Of a stretch of DNA of 64,000 nt, positions 1 through 11,225 are shown piece by piece. Each line of letters begins with the position of its first letter. Within the stretch, counting starts at the first letter, position 1. The position numbers and the translations under genes are program-made. The stretch is from Astrothelium macrocarpum (Eukaryota; Ascomycota; Dothideomycetes; Trypetheliales; Trypetheliaceae): positions 62,001 through 126,000 of the forward strand of contig JAGEMR010000090.1 of assembly GCA_021030915.1 (NCBI GenBank), in the 5' to 3' direction. The notes under the pieces were generated by a model. It did not search any database and had not been told where the DNA came from. It saw only the letters and a program-made list of their open reading frames with translations.

Positions 1-1328
1 AAGGAGGACCAACAGACCGGATATGTCAAACGTACGTAAGCCTATTTTTTTTTTTTAAACACCAGCAGTTGCAATAAGGAATGTCACGGACGGTAAGCGC
101 ATGCATTCGGTCTCTCATATGCCAGGGAGATCCTCAGCAGTGATGAGCGGTAAAATTTCAGAAATACTTCCAAACCAATTTTTGAGGATTTCCGAATGCT
201 CAAATTGAGATTAAGAGGGTCTCCTTGATATTTGTACGACTGATTATATCTCTTATGGTCCTCAGCATTTTTTACTGCAACCGCTAGTGGAACGTGTGTT
301 GACGCACAATTTGTGCCAATTGAAAACTAATCTCATGTATCTGTAGGATTTGTCTCACTGCTATCCACAACGGTAAAATCGACGAAGCATACCTACTGCG
401 TACGTATCCGCATTACTACCCCGAGGGGACCCCCAATTGGATTACTCTATACAACGAAGGGGCAGACCCTCTTCGAATTTGGCAAGTAACTCGAGCAACT
501 TCTGCAGCGCCATTCTACTTTCAGATCCTGGAGGCTGAAATCCAAAACCGGGTTGTTGGGTTCAAAGACGGCGGAATCCGCGAGAACAACCCATCAGGTG
601 CTGCGTATAGCGAATTCGTGAGCATGTATGGATCTGATGCGGAACCCGCATTACTTTTGTCAATTGGTACTGGTAGACCTGACGTAGCGACGGGTGATGG
701 TTTTGCAAGCGCATGGCCTGGTCCTCTCGGATCAACCGGAATTATGAGAAAAGTGTCCGAAAAGTTTGCTGTACTGCGAAACGTATTGATCAAATACACT
801 GAAGGCGAAAAACAGCATGAAGCGATGAGAAATATAGCCAAGGGAGAGAATAGATGGTACAAGAGATTGAACGTGGCTAGTGGGATGGAAGGGATGAAGC
901 TAGATGATTGGAAACGAGGAAAATGGTTCGATCCCGAAAACCAAGAAGAGAGGACGGTGCCTGGCGGTGCTTCTCTCACAAGAATGGAGAAAGCCGTGAA
1001 GATCATGATGGAGAGGGATTACGACGCAAACTACGATAGCTACGCGCCACCTTCAACAATGGTCAGACAGGCTGCAGAGAAGCTAGTGAGGATGAGAAGG
1101 TTGAGGGAGAAATTGGGCAAGGAAGGTGACAAGAAGTGGGATAGCTTCATGGGGAAAACCCTAACGGCATTTGGCAAGCCAGTGGAACACCAGTCTGAGC
1201 AGGCATTCCCGGATCCTTCCCTCCCGCAACTACCCAGGATGCGTACGGATGAGCTACTTGATATGCCGAACTATCTAAATCCTCAATTACCACGAACGAG
1301 TTCGAGAGTGCCGAAACCCTCATCGTGA
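1..1328 (+). CDS. Patatin-like phospholipase, C-terminal part (5' end outside window)
   Basis: The last exon runs from about 347 to the stop at 1326-1328 and stays open upstream of any start codon. It encodes the second half of a patatin fold: an ATSAAPFYF block near 498-521 and the DGG signature (FKDGGIRENNPS, 561-596) that supplies the aspartate of the Ser-Asp dyad. The Ser-containing GXSXG motif should lie left of the window. The acceptor is the TAG at 344-346, preceded by a branch-like ACTAAT. A GTACGTAAG donor sits near 32-40, so most of 41-346 is probably intron, though a small exon inside it cannot be excluded. The family hydrolyses acyl chains of phospholipids; fungal members often carry N-terminal additions that cannot be judged here. 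The tail after about 1000 is charged and helical. Family call is firm, substrate unknown. Confidence 0.85.
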
Positions 1329-2795
1329 CCTTGCGAAGATCCTTCACCGTTGGCACCAGATCCTACCTTCGGGAGGACCTCGACCGAGGAAGTGGTAGCC
1401 AACATTGTGACCGCGAACATGATACCTTTCGTTGACGATCGCAGCTCGCGAGATGCACGAACTGCAGATTACGATGATTGAAACTGTATTATCTTTGAAC
1501 AGTGTGACGGTTGCGGTAATTTCGTGATTGGATAGAGAGACTATATGGAGGTACATGTGGAAATCCTTGCCTCGTGGTCTTCTATTGACTTTCGAGAAAA
1601 ATGGCGTACCAAGTTTAAAGAGCATTGGCTGCGCTGGGGGTTACCTCGCGCATGTATAGCATTGACTGTAGCAGAGCTCCGATCCTTTCCATATGCGTCC
1701 ATGAATGTGAGTGGCTCAGACCGACATCTACCACTACCGAACACGTGAATCAATCTTACAAATGTTAAAAATACTGTGCTGGCGATCCTACAAGGTTTGG
1801 ATTTGCGTTCTGAGGTGGTGTAGTCGATCCGCCGGGTTGGCAAACCTTCCTCACAATTGCAAATGGTAAACCATGTAGTATTTCACGTGGCGTGGAAGCT
1901 TTTGGTGTTGTCCTCTCCAGAAATCTGCTCAGTGACAGACGGGTTGACGAATGAAATCCGGATGCGGTTAAGACATTCTGCGGGAAACATGAAGCTTTCT
2001 TGAAGCGCCAGCTTCTCTCTCCAGGATAGCCAAGTTTTGTTGAGCGGTTGAAACAGGTCTTGTACTAAAAGCCCTCGCCTCATCGAGCCAAACGACATGG
2101 CCCGAGTGGAAATATTTTAGACCATTGACAAATTTAATTGCGATGAGCGAGCAAAACAATGAAATATCGAGTGCTATTATTGTCTCTCCGATGTAGCAAA
2201 GCTGCTTCACGAAGTGGTCGAATTGCTTTTTGGTCAGTTCAGCTGTGCGAGGGCAGGTCTGTGTGCGATCCCCCTCGGCGCTCCAGACGTGAACTTCAAC
2301 CTTGAAAGAAGCATATGTCTCGCTAGCATCAATGCGGCACTATGCCCTATGCCGGTCCACTATGGCGACACCAAAACCCAACGAGTTTAGGGTATGACGG
2401 GCACAAGCGGGCTGCGGGCGATCCAATGGTCGCGCTGAACGCCTTTCGACAGCGCCTCGACAATAGGCGAGGCGGTAACCGTTTCAGCCGGGCCGACTAC
2501 ACCTCGCACTCTCTCGTCTCAGTCCCTCGTAGCGGTCGTAGCTCAGACGCGTAGTGATGAGCTTCCTGACCATGGCTTTGCAGACCACGCGAGGCAGGAT
2601 TGACTCCCGTACGTCTCGTGAACGTAATGCACGAGGTTTGTTTGAACTCTCCCACTTTGTGCGGTTCTCTTTTGTTGGCATCCATCCCAGTTCGTTAATA
2701 CTATTCTCGTCTCCACCATCTCTCTTTTTCCATCTGCTCTTTTCCTTGCTTCATTTTCTTCTGCTACCTATTCGACCAAAATTCGTAGGGATGAA
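1329..2795. other. Intergenic, no gene seen
   Basis: Short ORFs on both strands lack motifs, ATG context or coherent composition. A C/T-rich run with repeated TCT and CTTTT blocks (about 2690-2765) lies just before the next gene and looks like a fungal pyrimidine-rich core promoter or 5' leader. Confidence 0.5.
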
Positions 2796-5015
2796 ATGTT
2801 TGGATTTCGGGATGGTGGAAGCGACGAAGGTCATCGCCATCGGAGAAGAACACAATCCAATCCGGGCGACAGTATGCCACAGGTGGCAGAAGATCCAAAT
2901 GTCACGGAGGAGAGGGAAAATAATATGGACAATTCCACGGCGGTAGCGTCGTCGTCCAGCAGTTCGAAATCGCACAGCATTCATGAATCCACGTCAACCA
3001 CGACGATTTCGAAAACGAGTTTCACCACGACTTTGTCTGTGACAACCCAAATGGTCACGCCGCCTCCCTTCTTCGAGTCTGTTCAATCATCCATTGCCAC
3101 GACAATACGAAGCATATCTTCAATGCCTCTAATTCTGTCTTCGCCAACTCTAAGTGGATTAAACTCAGGAAGCGATCCACAACCTTCCCCAGTGGTGCCA
3201 AATTCACCTATCATTTCGCCATCCAGCGTCGGTACCGCATCTTCATCATCTTCTCGAACGGGGGTTGGGAGCAGCACTAGCTCAGAATCCAGTTCGTCCG
3301 TTGCGCAATCATCGACACAAACTCCACAGACACAAATGTCTCCATGCTACGTCAAACGCGACGGCTCTTGGTTACGTCTTAGGCAACTTTGTCAATCTCC
3401 ACCGGCTTCAAGTTCAATGTCAATGTCGGATAGCACGTTTACAGCCATTTTCACGGACTCAATCGCATCAAGTACCATAGCGATGACATCCTCATCATCC
3501 AGCCCAACTCCGTCATTGGGCACATCAAACACTACGACCACTGCTACTACCTCCAGCTTGTCGAGCGCAACACCGACTCTGATACCTGGCTTGGATCCCA
3601 ACCAAAACGGGGGTGGTCACCGCACCAGAAACGGTTCAGCCAATGGCGGGATGACCAACACTGTGGCCATTGCTGGTGGAGTTGGCGCAGCTGGGGCTAT
3701 CGCAATCTTCAGCTTAATCATTTTATTTTGTCTTCGCAGACAACGGAGGAATCGGGGTGGTCGCGATGCTGCTGGCTCCATAGAAAGGGGACCAGCACCA
3801 GAAAGACAATGGAATAAGCTGGGATCTCGGTTAAGGGTAAATTTTCAAGGGTTACAAAGTCGAGCTGCTATGGCAAGTACAACACTAGCTACGGCCATAT
3901 CAGGAAGATTCCGAAAACAGAACGGCGCGCTTCCTCCGTATGGACAACTACGAAATGGCTCGGCAGGCTCGAATTATCCTACCCAAAGTACAGCAACTCC
4001 GGAGCCGAATTTTATCAATGGACCTCAAAGTTCATCGATCAGATTCGCCCCTTTTGCTGGTTGGAGGCAGAGGCTTACTGACAGTGCAAATTCACCAAAG
4101 CCCTCACCACAGCCTTATCCATTCCTGATCAACAATCCATTGGGAGAACCACAAATTTCGCAAAATGTATCTGCAACGTCGTCAACAAATCCGTTTGCTG
4201 ATCCACCTGAGCCAGTCTATCTCCGGATCACGAATCCGGATCCTGGGACACCGGATTCATACGGTCATACTCAACGACCCAAATATCTCATTGCAGGCCC
4301 AATTGGAGCGCCTCGGAGATCTGGGGAACCGACTTCATACCCTTTTCCGCGTTCTCCTGTTGAAGATCCATTCGCAGATCCCCCTGCTATTGCGACGACT
4401 AGAGATATCGAGCAAGTTCCTCCGTCACTACTGCCTGCGGTTTTTGTTCCACGAAAACCAGTGCCTGCTGTAGCAAGGACTGACACCGCAAGTGTCGACC
4501 CTAATACGAGATCTGACGAAGAAAACCGCAAATCTTCTCAAAGATTTTCTTCGCCTTCACCGCCATCACCTGATATCTCTCCTATAGATTCGATTTCTTC
4601 AATCCCTGAACCACCTTTGCATCCAGATCCTTCATCCTCGATTCCATATACTATTCCAGCAAATGCGACTTTCGATCCAAACAGCACAATCTACTTTGTG
4701 CCATCATCACATAATTCAATAACGCCTATTCCTTCACCACCTGCACCGGATGCAAATATAATTCATCGAACTGTGTCAAAAGACACCAAGGCACGCAGCG
4801 ATCCCTTCGATCTGGACCGACCGGAAATCTGGGCGAGCCTGAGAACAGCAAATGCAAGGGCTAGAGGCAGCCAGACAACGGAGGGGGCTACCACGGAGCC
4901 CAGCGCAGCAAGTGTCAATTGGGAAGAGAGGGAGACGGAGAGCAGGCTAGTACGAGAACGATGGAGCAGGGCGAATCCTGGAAGAGAATCGCCCACGGTA
5001 GGGATTGGTTTATGA
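2796..5015 (+). CDS. Ser/Thr-rich single-pass membrane protein with long Pro-rich tail
   Basis: A 739-residue, single-exon reading frame. Residues about 45-285 are extremely rich in Ser and Thr, with runs such as SSSSSS and TTTTATTSS, as in O-glycosylated ectodomains. One hydrophobic segment (AIAGGVGAAGAIAIFSLIIL, residues about 290-311) is followed by a stop-transfer cluster, CLRRQRRNR. The remaining 420 residues are Pro/Ser-rich and contain repeated NPFADPP or DPFADPP motifs. There is no N-terminal signal peptide, so the segment would act as signal-anchor. The layout resembles fungal wall-stress sensors of the Mid2 or Wsc kind only in architecture; no WSC cysteine domain is present. The start at 2796 has G at -3. 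An out-of-frame ATG at 2791 overlaps it and could dampen translation. Function not recognised. Confidence 0.75.
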   Translation: MFGFRDGGSDEGHRHRRRTQSNPGDSMPQVAEDPNVTEERENNMDNSTAVASSSSSSKSHSIHESTSTTTISKTSFTTTLSVTTQMVTPPPFFESVQSSIATTIRSISSMPLILSSPTLSGLNSGSDPQPSPVVPNSPIISPSSVGTASSSSSRTGVGSSTSSESSSSVAQSSTQTPQTQMSPCYVKRDGSWLRLRQLCQSPPASSSMSMSDSTFTAIFTDSIASSTIAMTSSSSSPTPSLGTSNTTTTATTSSLSSATPTLIPGLDPNQNGGGHRTRNGSANGGMTNTVAIAGGVGAAGAIAIFSLIILFCLRRQRRNRGGRDAAGSIERGPAPERQWNKLGSRLRVNFQGLQSRAAMASTTLATAISGRFRKQNGALPPYGQLRNGSAGSNYPTQSTATPEPNFINGPQSSSIRFAPFAGWRQRLTDSANSPKPSPQPYPFLINNPLGEPQISQNVSATSSTNPFADPPEPVYLRITNPDPGTPDSYGHTQRPKYLIAGPIGAPRRSGEPTSYPFPRSPVEDPFADPPAIATTRDIEQVPPSLLPAVFVPRKPVPAVARTDTASVDPNTRSDEENRKSSQRFSSPSPPSPDISPIDSISSIPEPPLHPDPSSSIPYTIPANATFDPNSTIYFVPSSHNSITPIPSPPAPDANIIHRTVSKDTKARSDPFDLDRPEIWASLRTANARARGSQTTEGATTEPSAASVNWEERETESRLVRERWSRANPGRESPTVGIGL

Positions 5016-6591
5016 TGATGAAACTTGAGGAACAGGAGTGGGATTTCCTTTGGATGAACATGTTCCGGCGTAAACGGGTGGGAATTGCTTGGCCACTGGA
5101 AATGGCCCGACGACGGACGAACGAACTGCACATACTGGGTTCAGGATAGCGCTGTACCAAGTTGGATAATGGATTAATTGGCGTCACATATACCTATAGA
5201 TGCCACCGCGATTGGCAACATGTACCATGTACAAATATAACTGTGTTATTAGAATAAAGACAAATGTCTGATTTCAAATATTTGATATACGTACTTGCAT
5301 GCTTCTGATGGTAACATCTTATCGGCCGAAACAATCGACATCAATCTGATAATCTCGTCCCCAGTCTACAACGCGAGATAATCTCATCCACCTTCCAAAA
5401 GCAAGATCCTGAGGAATGCCAAGAACTCGGTACGCAGATCAAACGGGGGATGCGAAAAGTAGGGGCCCGAGGCGAAACCAGTGCCGACTGCGCCAGGAAA
5501 CTTCAGCCGCGCGACTTGCCCCCAAACCCCGGTGCCCTAATGCAGGCGATGCTTCTTTTTCTCCGAAAGAACTTTGAATCAACGAGGGTGTCGGAACGCG
5601 GAGAAGCAAACCTACCTCATTCGGCTATTATTGTAGCATTCTCGTCTAGCCTTGGACTAGGGGCTATTTCATCACGCTGCCTACAGCTGCAGTCCTGATT
5701 TGAATAACGTGGGATGGTATTGCCCATTGGCGAATACAATTACGATTACAAGCGTGCGAAACGAGAATGCAATTTTAAAAATGCATAGGAGTTCATCTGA
5801 GAATACTGCAGATGATTTTTACTAGATTCAGCAGGTCATTTTGACAAATGTCATATGCGGCCGGCCTCGAAACCGAATTGCAATCTCTTCGTGATCTGAA
5901 GGCCCATTATTCTCACTTCATCTTTACAGCTATCTTCTATGGGGTTGATCGACAATGTCTAGTTGTCGTGTTCGAAGGGTAGCTGCATGAAAGATGAGGT
6001 GCCAAGCGGTTTTGCGAGGTAGGTGAGCTGAATTGGAAATCACCAGGTTAATGGGCACAACAATGTGACAACGATTAACAGCTGAATACCTGTAGACGAA
6101 AGGGGAGCAGTAGCTAGGATATACGAAGAAGAAGCAACGGAAGGAAAGTAAAGGGGTTCAGCGTTGCCGGATCGCGGTCTTCTCGACTCCTTCGTTTTGA
6201 TCAAAATGGATCACAAGGCTTTCAACAGAACGAGTGAAAGTCTCGATAAAATCCTTGAGACAAAAGCAAACAAAATCAGCTGTCCAACATCTGCCATAAG
6301 TGTCCTCTTCTTTAGCGCAGAAGCAGGACTCGAGTTGAGAGCTTTTAAAAGGCCTGTCTCCATGGAGGTAAGTGTCTCTACGACAATGCAGACGCCAAAA
6401 AATCTCGTTTAATCGATATCTTCCGGAATCGGAACTAGCTACAATCTTGTAGTCTGTATTACAGATGTGAATATGGAGAGCTCCATGCCACCCAGCAGCA
6501 GGAGTGGCCGAGTATAGCATTGTAGAACAGGAAATTATAAGGCCGTCACTTCCTTTCAACACTTGCTTCCTAGTTGGACCACTGGTCAGTG
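5016..6591. other. Intergenic, no gene seen
   Basis: Reading frames here are short and lack motifs. The first few hundred bases should contain the 3' UTR of the membrane protein gene, and the last part the 3' UTR of the secreted protein gene on the other strand. Confidence 0.5.
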
Positions 6592-7023
6592 CTAATGACC
6601 GTGGAAATCAGAAACGTCGAATTCGGAACCGAAACCACGACTGCTGTCCGATCCATCCGACGAAGTTTGATTAGGATTTCTACACCAGGCCAACCCGAAA
6701 TGATCGAGGTACATATCCGGGTGTTGATTTTCACATATCCAGCCTTCACGGCAGTTTCCGTTGAACTCCTTGTATGCATAGTCCGGTGGCCCAGTGCTAC
6801 AAACTATTTCCCATGACGTTCCGTCCGGCTTTTCGTTCTTGCAATAGGACAGCACGATGTCCCAATATTGAGGATAATCGGGATAAGAGCAATTGTTGAT
6901 GAAATAACCGCCTTCGTCGCTTCTTTTGATGATGTCTCGTCGATCAGCCGAAAGCGGATTCGAATTTACAAGAACCGCCACTGAAATATTAAAAATGAGG
7001 ATATTGGTTATTCGAAGCTTCAT
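6592..7023 (-). CDS. Small secreted cysteine-containing protein (effector-like)
   Basis: A 143-residue single-exon protein starting at the ATG at 7023. Residues 1-22 form a signal peptide (KLRITNILIFNISVAVLVNS). A basic pair KR at 33-34 looks like a Kex2 processing site and would leave a mature chain of 109 residues. The mature part has six cysteines (45, 61, 75, 91, 97, 114), a number suited to three disulfides, many aromatic residues, and an acidic Ser/Gly-rich tail. A TATA-like AAATATAAG lies about 90 bp upstream. I do not recognise a family. Size, signal peptide, pro-peptide and cysteines fit the general profile of fungal secreted effectors or antimicrobial-like proteins, but this is inference only. 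It sits alone between gene-poor stretches. Confidence 0.75.
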   Translation of the reverse strand: MKLRITNILIFNISVAVLVNSNPLSADRRDIIKRSDEGGYFINNCSYPDYPQYWDIVLSYCKNEKPDGTSWEIVCSTGPPDYAYKEFNGNCREGWICENQHPDMYLDHFGLAWCRNPNQTSSDGSDSSRGFGSEFDVSDFHGH

Positions 7024-8015
7024 TATTCGGTTTTCGAAACAGAAAGAATCACGTCAAGGATATTTCTAGTCTTGAAAGGGAAGAAAGGACTAAGCCACTG
7101 TAGTTGTCTTATATTTAACTAAAGGAGAAAAGGAAATACAAACGGGGACAAGGAAAAGGTGGAAACGTGGAAAAGGAAGAGCGGATTGAAAATTGATAGA
7201 AACTGTCGGTGAAAGTTAACGGTGTACCGGTGTTGCAAGGATCATGTCTGCTGATCTCCAATTGCCACTATCTTTTCTCGAGTTTCACCGGCTATTCGCA
7301 TAGTTGCAAGAGGTAGAGTTTGCGATTGAGGGAATCTTATATTCTATTCTCAAAGGCTAAAGTCTTGCCTTTACTGACTGTCTATAGATTGGCAGTCCAG
7401 GACGTGCAAAACGCATCTTTCCAGTATGCTAAATACAATGATGGCCAGATCATATTTTGTAGAAGTGTCACAATACTGTTACGACAAATAGGAAAGAATT
7501 CTACGATATCGCTCGTTTCTCACAAAGACTGGTTTTTCGATATAGTTATTTCTATCACATCATAAGGTGATCTCTCATAAACAATGCCTTCGTGGTAGGT
7601 GAGGAGAAAAAATTAGTGTCGCTCTCATATACTTTGTTATCTTGCATTGTGCTGTATTTTGGTTGCGATGTCTAACGTGGATCCATTCCGCCCATTTACC
7701 TGCTCAAGTCCGGCATCCGTGGTTGCAAAATGGAACCCGATCAATATGTTGCTTTCTACCCTCATCCCATGTTGCTAGTTCTTCGTCTTCATATGAATTT
7801 ATATTCCTGTCACGAAGCTGTGCAAATTTGACACTAAGAATGAGGAGACGGCATGGTGTAGCGTGGCTAATGAGTGCTCCGGTCTTGGCGAAATGTTTGA
7901 CGAAACTCGCGGGCGCTTTGTATTCTCTTATCCATTCGAATCAGCTTCTCTTCTCGCCCAAGATCTTGAACGAGCAGGAGTGACCTCTCGTCCTGAAGTT
8001 GCCCGCGTCCAGGCC
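7024..8015. other. Mostly non-coding; possible coding remnant
   Basis: No intact gene is visible. Plus-strand frames at 7669-7775 and 7863-8000 read like protein (for example FDETRGRFVFSYPFESA) but are interrupted by stops and do not match a family I know. They may be decayed exons. Confidence 0.35.
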
Positions 8016-8335
8016 TCACTCTGGCTCTGGTATCCGTACAACGGTCAGACTAAGCGCGGTAAAAGCCGTACTACCAAGGATGTCGAAGACTGTCATTTCC
8101 GCCCTTGCGATCCTCGAAAAATAGTTCCGCAACTCGATTGCCGTCCGTGAGTCGATGCTATACATGGTCGTTGGCTTGGCAGGGTCCAGGCTCTCTTTGG
8201 GAATAGGCAGTGCTGCGGATACTCGCTTTACCAAAGCTTCCATGACAAGCGACGCGGTGTCTGTCGTACTCTTCAGTTCCTGAAGTAAAGTCGCTAGCTG
8301 AACCGTTCTATCGGTTGCCGTTGCGACGGCGGATG
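8016..8335 (-). pseudogene. Orphan acyl-carrier-protein fragment of a reducing polyketide synthase
   Basis: The minus frame is open from about 8353 (just inside an in-frame TGA) to 8016; the ATG-started part (8243-8016) is 75 residues. It matches the C-terminal carrier domain of fungal highly reducing type I polyketide synthases: an Ala/Thr/Ser-rich linker, EALVKRVSAAL, then the phosphopantetheine site IDSRTAIELRNYF, then the helix MTVFDILGSTAF. The Ser that accepts the 4'-phosphopantetheine arm is kept, inside DS where the family has DSL. No ketosynthase, acyltransferase, dehydratase or reductase domain is seen in the window, so this is most likely the tail of a deleted synthase. It lies 120 bp downstream of an MFS transporter on the same strand, an arrangement typical of metabolite clusters. 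A free-standing carrier protein is the less likely alternative. Confidence 0.75.
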
Positions 8336-8457
8336 GTTCACTCTTCCTCTGACCAGAGTTCCCATTAATTTCTCACGATTTTGTACGGATTGCGCAGGTC
8401 GATATCTGCAAAATTTTGTCAAGGGCAGCCTTCAGAGGCTGTGTATGCCCAGTGACT

Positions 8458-10157
8458 CTATTTTCCTGTCCCGAATACCATGCGACCCTGAGCAGCGCGA
8501 ATCCTCTGGCCATATATCTGTAAAAAGACAATGATCAATGCCGCAGCGCCCGTTATGGCTGTTTGAATGCCCATTGCTTTTGCGCTTCCCATCTTCTGCA
8601 CCCACGGCAGTTGAACGTATGTTGCCATGAATCCGCCCCAGGCCCTGCCAATGCTGACCCAGGCGTTTATCTCACCCGCGCCTTCGGGGAAGCAATCTAA
8701 TAAATATGCACTAACGGCTGTTGTTGCAATCATGATACCCACACACTGGACCGCAGAACAAACGGCAAGGACCATGTAGTGCCAACGGTTTTGAACGGCG
8801 AAGCCAAGGATCAGAAGCGCGACAGCCATGATGAGGGTCGCTGGGTAGGTTAAAGTGAGACGGGCTTCCGGCACGATGCGACCACCATGGCGACGAGCAT
8901 AATAGTTTGCGTAAGCATCATGAACCCAGTGACCGAGGACAAAACCGATGAAGACACCTGTTGGACCAAAAAAGAAGAAAAACCCTTGAGAAGTCAGTCC
9001 CAGAGTATTCAAATTGACCATGTTGCAGAAATGATGTCTAGCATGGTTGGAAAATGTCAGACATACCGAGATTTTTTCCGTTAAAGCCGTAATAGTCGAC
9101 CAGCCAGATGCTGACAGTCGTATTCACACCAATAACCCATGCGAAATTGAGGAAATAATAAATGACAACAAACAAAACGGGGATTTTGGATAGAGCAATA
9201 ACTGGCCGCATGACTGCCTGAACAAAACTTCTATGTTTCAGACCCTTCATCTGTTCGATACCAAGGACGCGCTTCCAATGCGGGCCACGTGGGGCGCGGT
9301 AGTCCATGTGGAGATCGTACAGTGTTTCGTCGGTAAAGAGAATAAGTATCCAGCCAACTGCCCACATTATAGTCGCAAGCCACATAGTCCACTGCCACTT
9401 GGTTTTGTACACTATGAAGGAGGAAATTAGGGGTCCTAGATACGGACTTAGGATCACGGGAAACTCAAGAATGTTGATAAAGCGCGGATGTTCATGGAAG
9501 AAGAACATGTCCTTGATCCACAGGATGCCGGCACCTTGTGTACAGCTCTCAAACAGGCCATTCAGAATACGCGCCGCCTCATACGATTTGAAGGTGGTTG
9601 CGGCGGCACCCCATGCACATGTGGCAAGCGAGATGCTTTGGAATACAAGAAGAACCGGGAGCCGACCGAAATAATTGGCTAGTGTCACGGCGAAGAGTCC
9701 ACTGACGCCCAAGCAGAAAAGATTGCCTATTACAGCGTGCTGGAGTGTATATTGCGCAAGGTTCCATTCACTAGTGATAGCATATGAGCGATATCCAGGG
9801 AGAATCTGGGGAGAAATCATCGACACTTCGATAGTCAATGCTGGGGGAGACTTACTGGGCTTGAGGAATTGGGAGAATGTTCCCAGATCCAGAGGTGTAG
9901 TCTGGCAAAAAGGCTGTATACGTGATAACTGCAAGAATCCAAAACTTTTTGCTTCTACTCCAGTTCAGTGGATCATTAGGATCGTCGGATGGTTGCGGTA
10001 TGAGCACAATCTTGCCATCGGATGTTTTTTTAAACATTGCGCCATTGTCCGGATACCGACTTGCATCGATGACATAGCCATCAATCGCATCCGCTTCTTC
10101 ATTGACAGCTACCGTATTCAGAGGATGTTTTTCGGTGGACACAAGAGAGTCGGCCAT
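8458..10157 (-). CDS. MFS transporter, DHA1-like (12 membrane segments)
   Basis: Three exons rebuilt from splice signals: 10157-9856, 9770-9067 and 8984-8458, giving 510 residues. The joins restore family-like sequence: QAHEWNLAQ across intron 1 and KNLGFFFFFGP across intron 2. The N-terminal cytoplasmic part ends in DPNDPLNWSRSKKFWI, a hallmark of fungal drug-H+ antiporter type transporters, followed by about twelve hydrophobic segments, the YFGRLPV loop motif between segments 2 and 3, and PEARL in the central loop. These proteins exchange protons for small organic molecules at the plasma membrane; related fungal members export metabolites or drugs or import polyamines and siderophores. The polyketide synthase remnant immediately downstream suggests it once belonged to a metabolite cluster. 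Open reading frame is intact; substrate unknown. Confidence 0.9.
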
Positions 10158-11225
10158 GGCTTCCTGGGACAGTCCTGCACCGCGCAGAGAGTAACGCTAT
10201 GTCAGTGACCCCAACCGGCCAGAAAAATTGAAAGAAAGAAATAAAAACTATATGATAATAATATGGGAGAAGCAATTGCGATTCTTCAGCGGGGAAGTGA
10301 TCAATTGAAGATCAGTCGAGAGCAAAACAGGCTGACTGTGCCTCTTGCCACGCCTGCATGCAAGACGTTCGCAATATCACATTGACTAACGCCAATGCGG
10401 AAGACGTTGCCAAGGCGGCATGCAGTGCTACTATGCTAATATTCTTGGACGTTATTATCCTGATACCTACCCATGCAAAGCGCATCCTTCGTCGAGAGCG
10501 ACTCAGAGGGGCTATTATGTGTATTTTGACTAGTTTCATTGGTTCGTCGATCAAGAAGTTGGATGGAAAGACGTCTCAAAACGAGCGTAGTCCAAATATC
10601 GACCATTCTCCGTGGTAGCTTGCGCTGTCTTATCGTCTGGTCAGTAGCGACAGTTTGTGGGTTTGTGCCTTGCTCTTGCCTTGAAAGGCGAGAGGGTCTG
10701 AAGCATGAGAAAGATCTCTCTCGCTACTTGGTTTAACAGGTGACTCGTTCTCGGGAGCTAAGCCGCAATCCGTCTAGCGACACAAGATCATCTCGAGGAC
10801 AGGAGGGCACTTTACAATAGTCCCTTGGCTCTAAATTGTTCAAGAGCAGATTACAAGAATCCGACAAGATGCTAATAAAACTCTATATCACAGCTAGGCC
10901 CCCTTTACCTCCGGCAGTTCTTTGTGTCGCCCCCAATTTTGGATCGGAAACCTTGGTCTCCAGCCACGCGAGTGACAGCACACCAAAATCGACCGTGCTC
11001 TCATCCACCCGAAGCTTCCGCATTGATAGACTTTTATCAAAGCGTTTTTAGTCCACAATAGCAGCAAAAGTTAATTGAACACAGAGCTGTTCCAGATAAA
11101 AATTCGAAGTGTGCTTTGTTGTTTTAAAAAAAAAAAGGTCGTAAACCGTGACTGCCGTAAGCATTGCAAGAATGCCAAGTGAAATGGCCAGATTTTAGTG
11201 TATACACTATTCTGTCACCCGAGTG
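10158..11225. other. Intergenic, no gene seen
   Basis: Only short unsupported frames on either strand. An 11-base A run lies near 11127. The first part should contain the promoter of the MFS gene, which reads leftwards. Confidence 0.5.
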
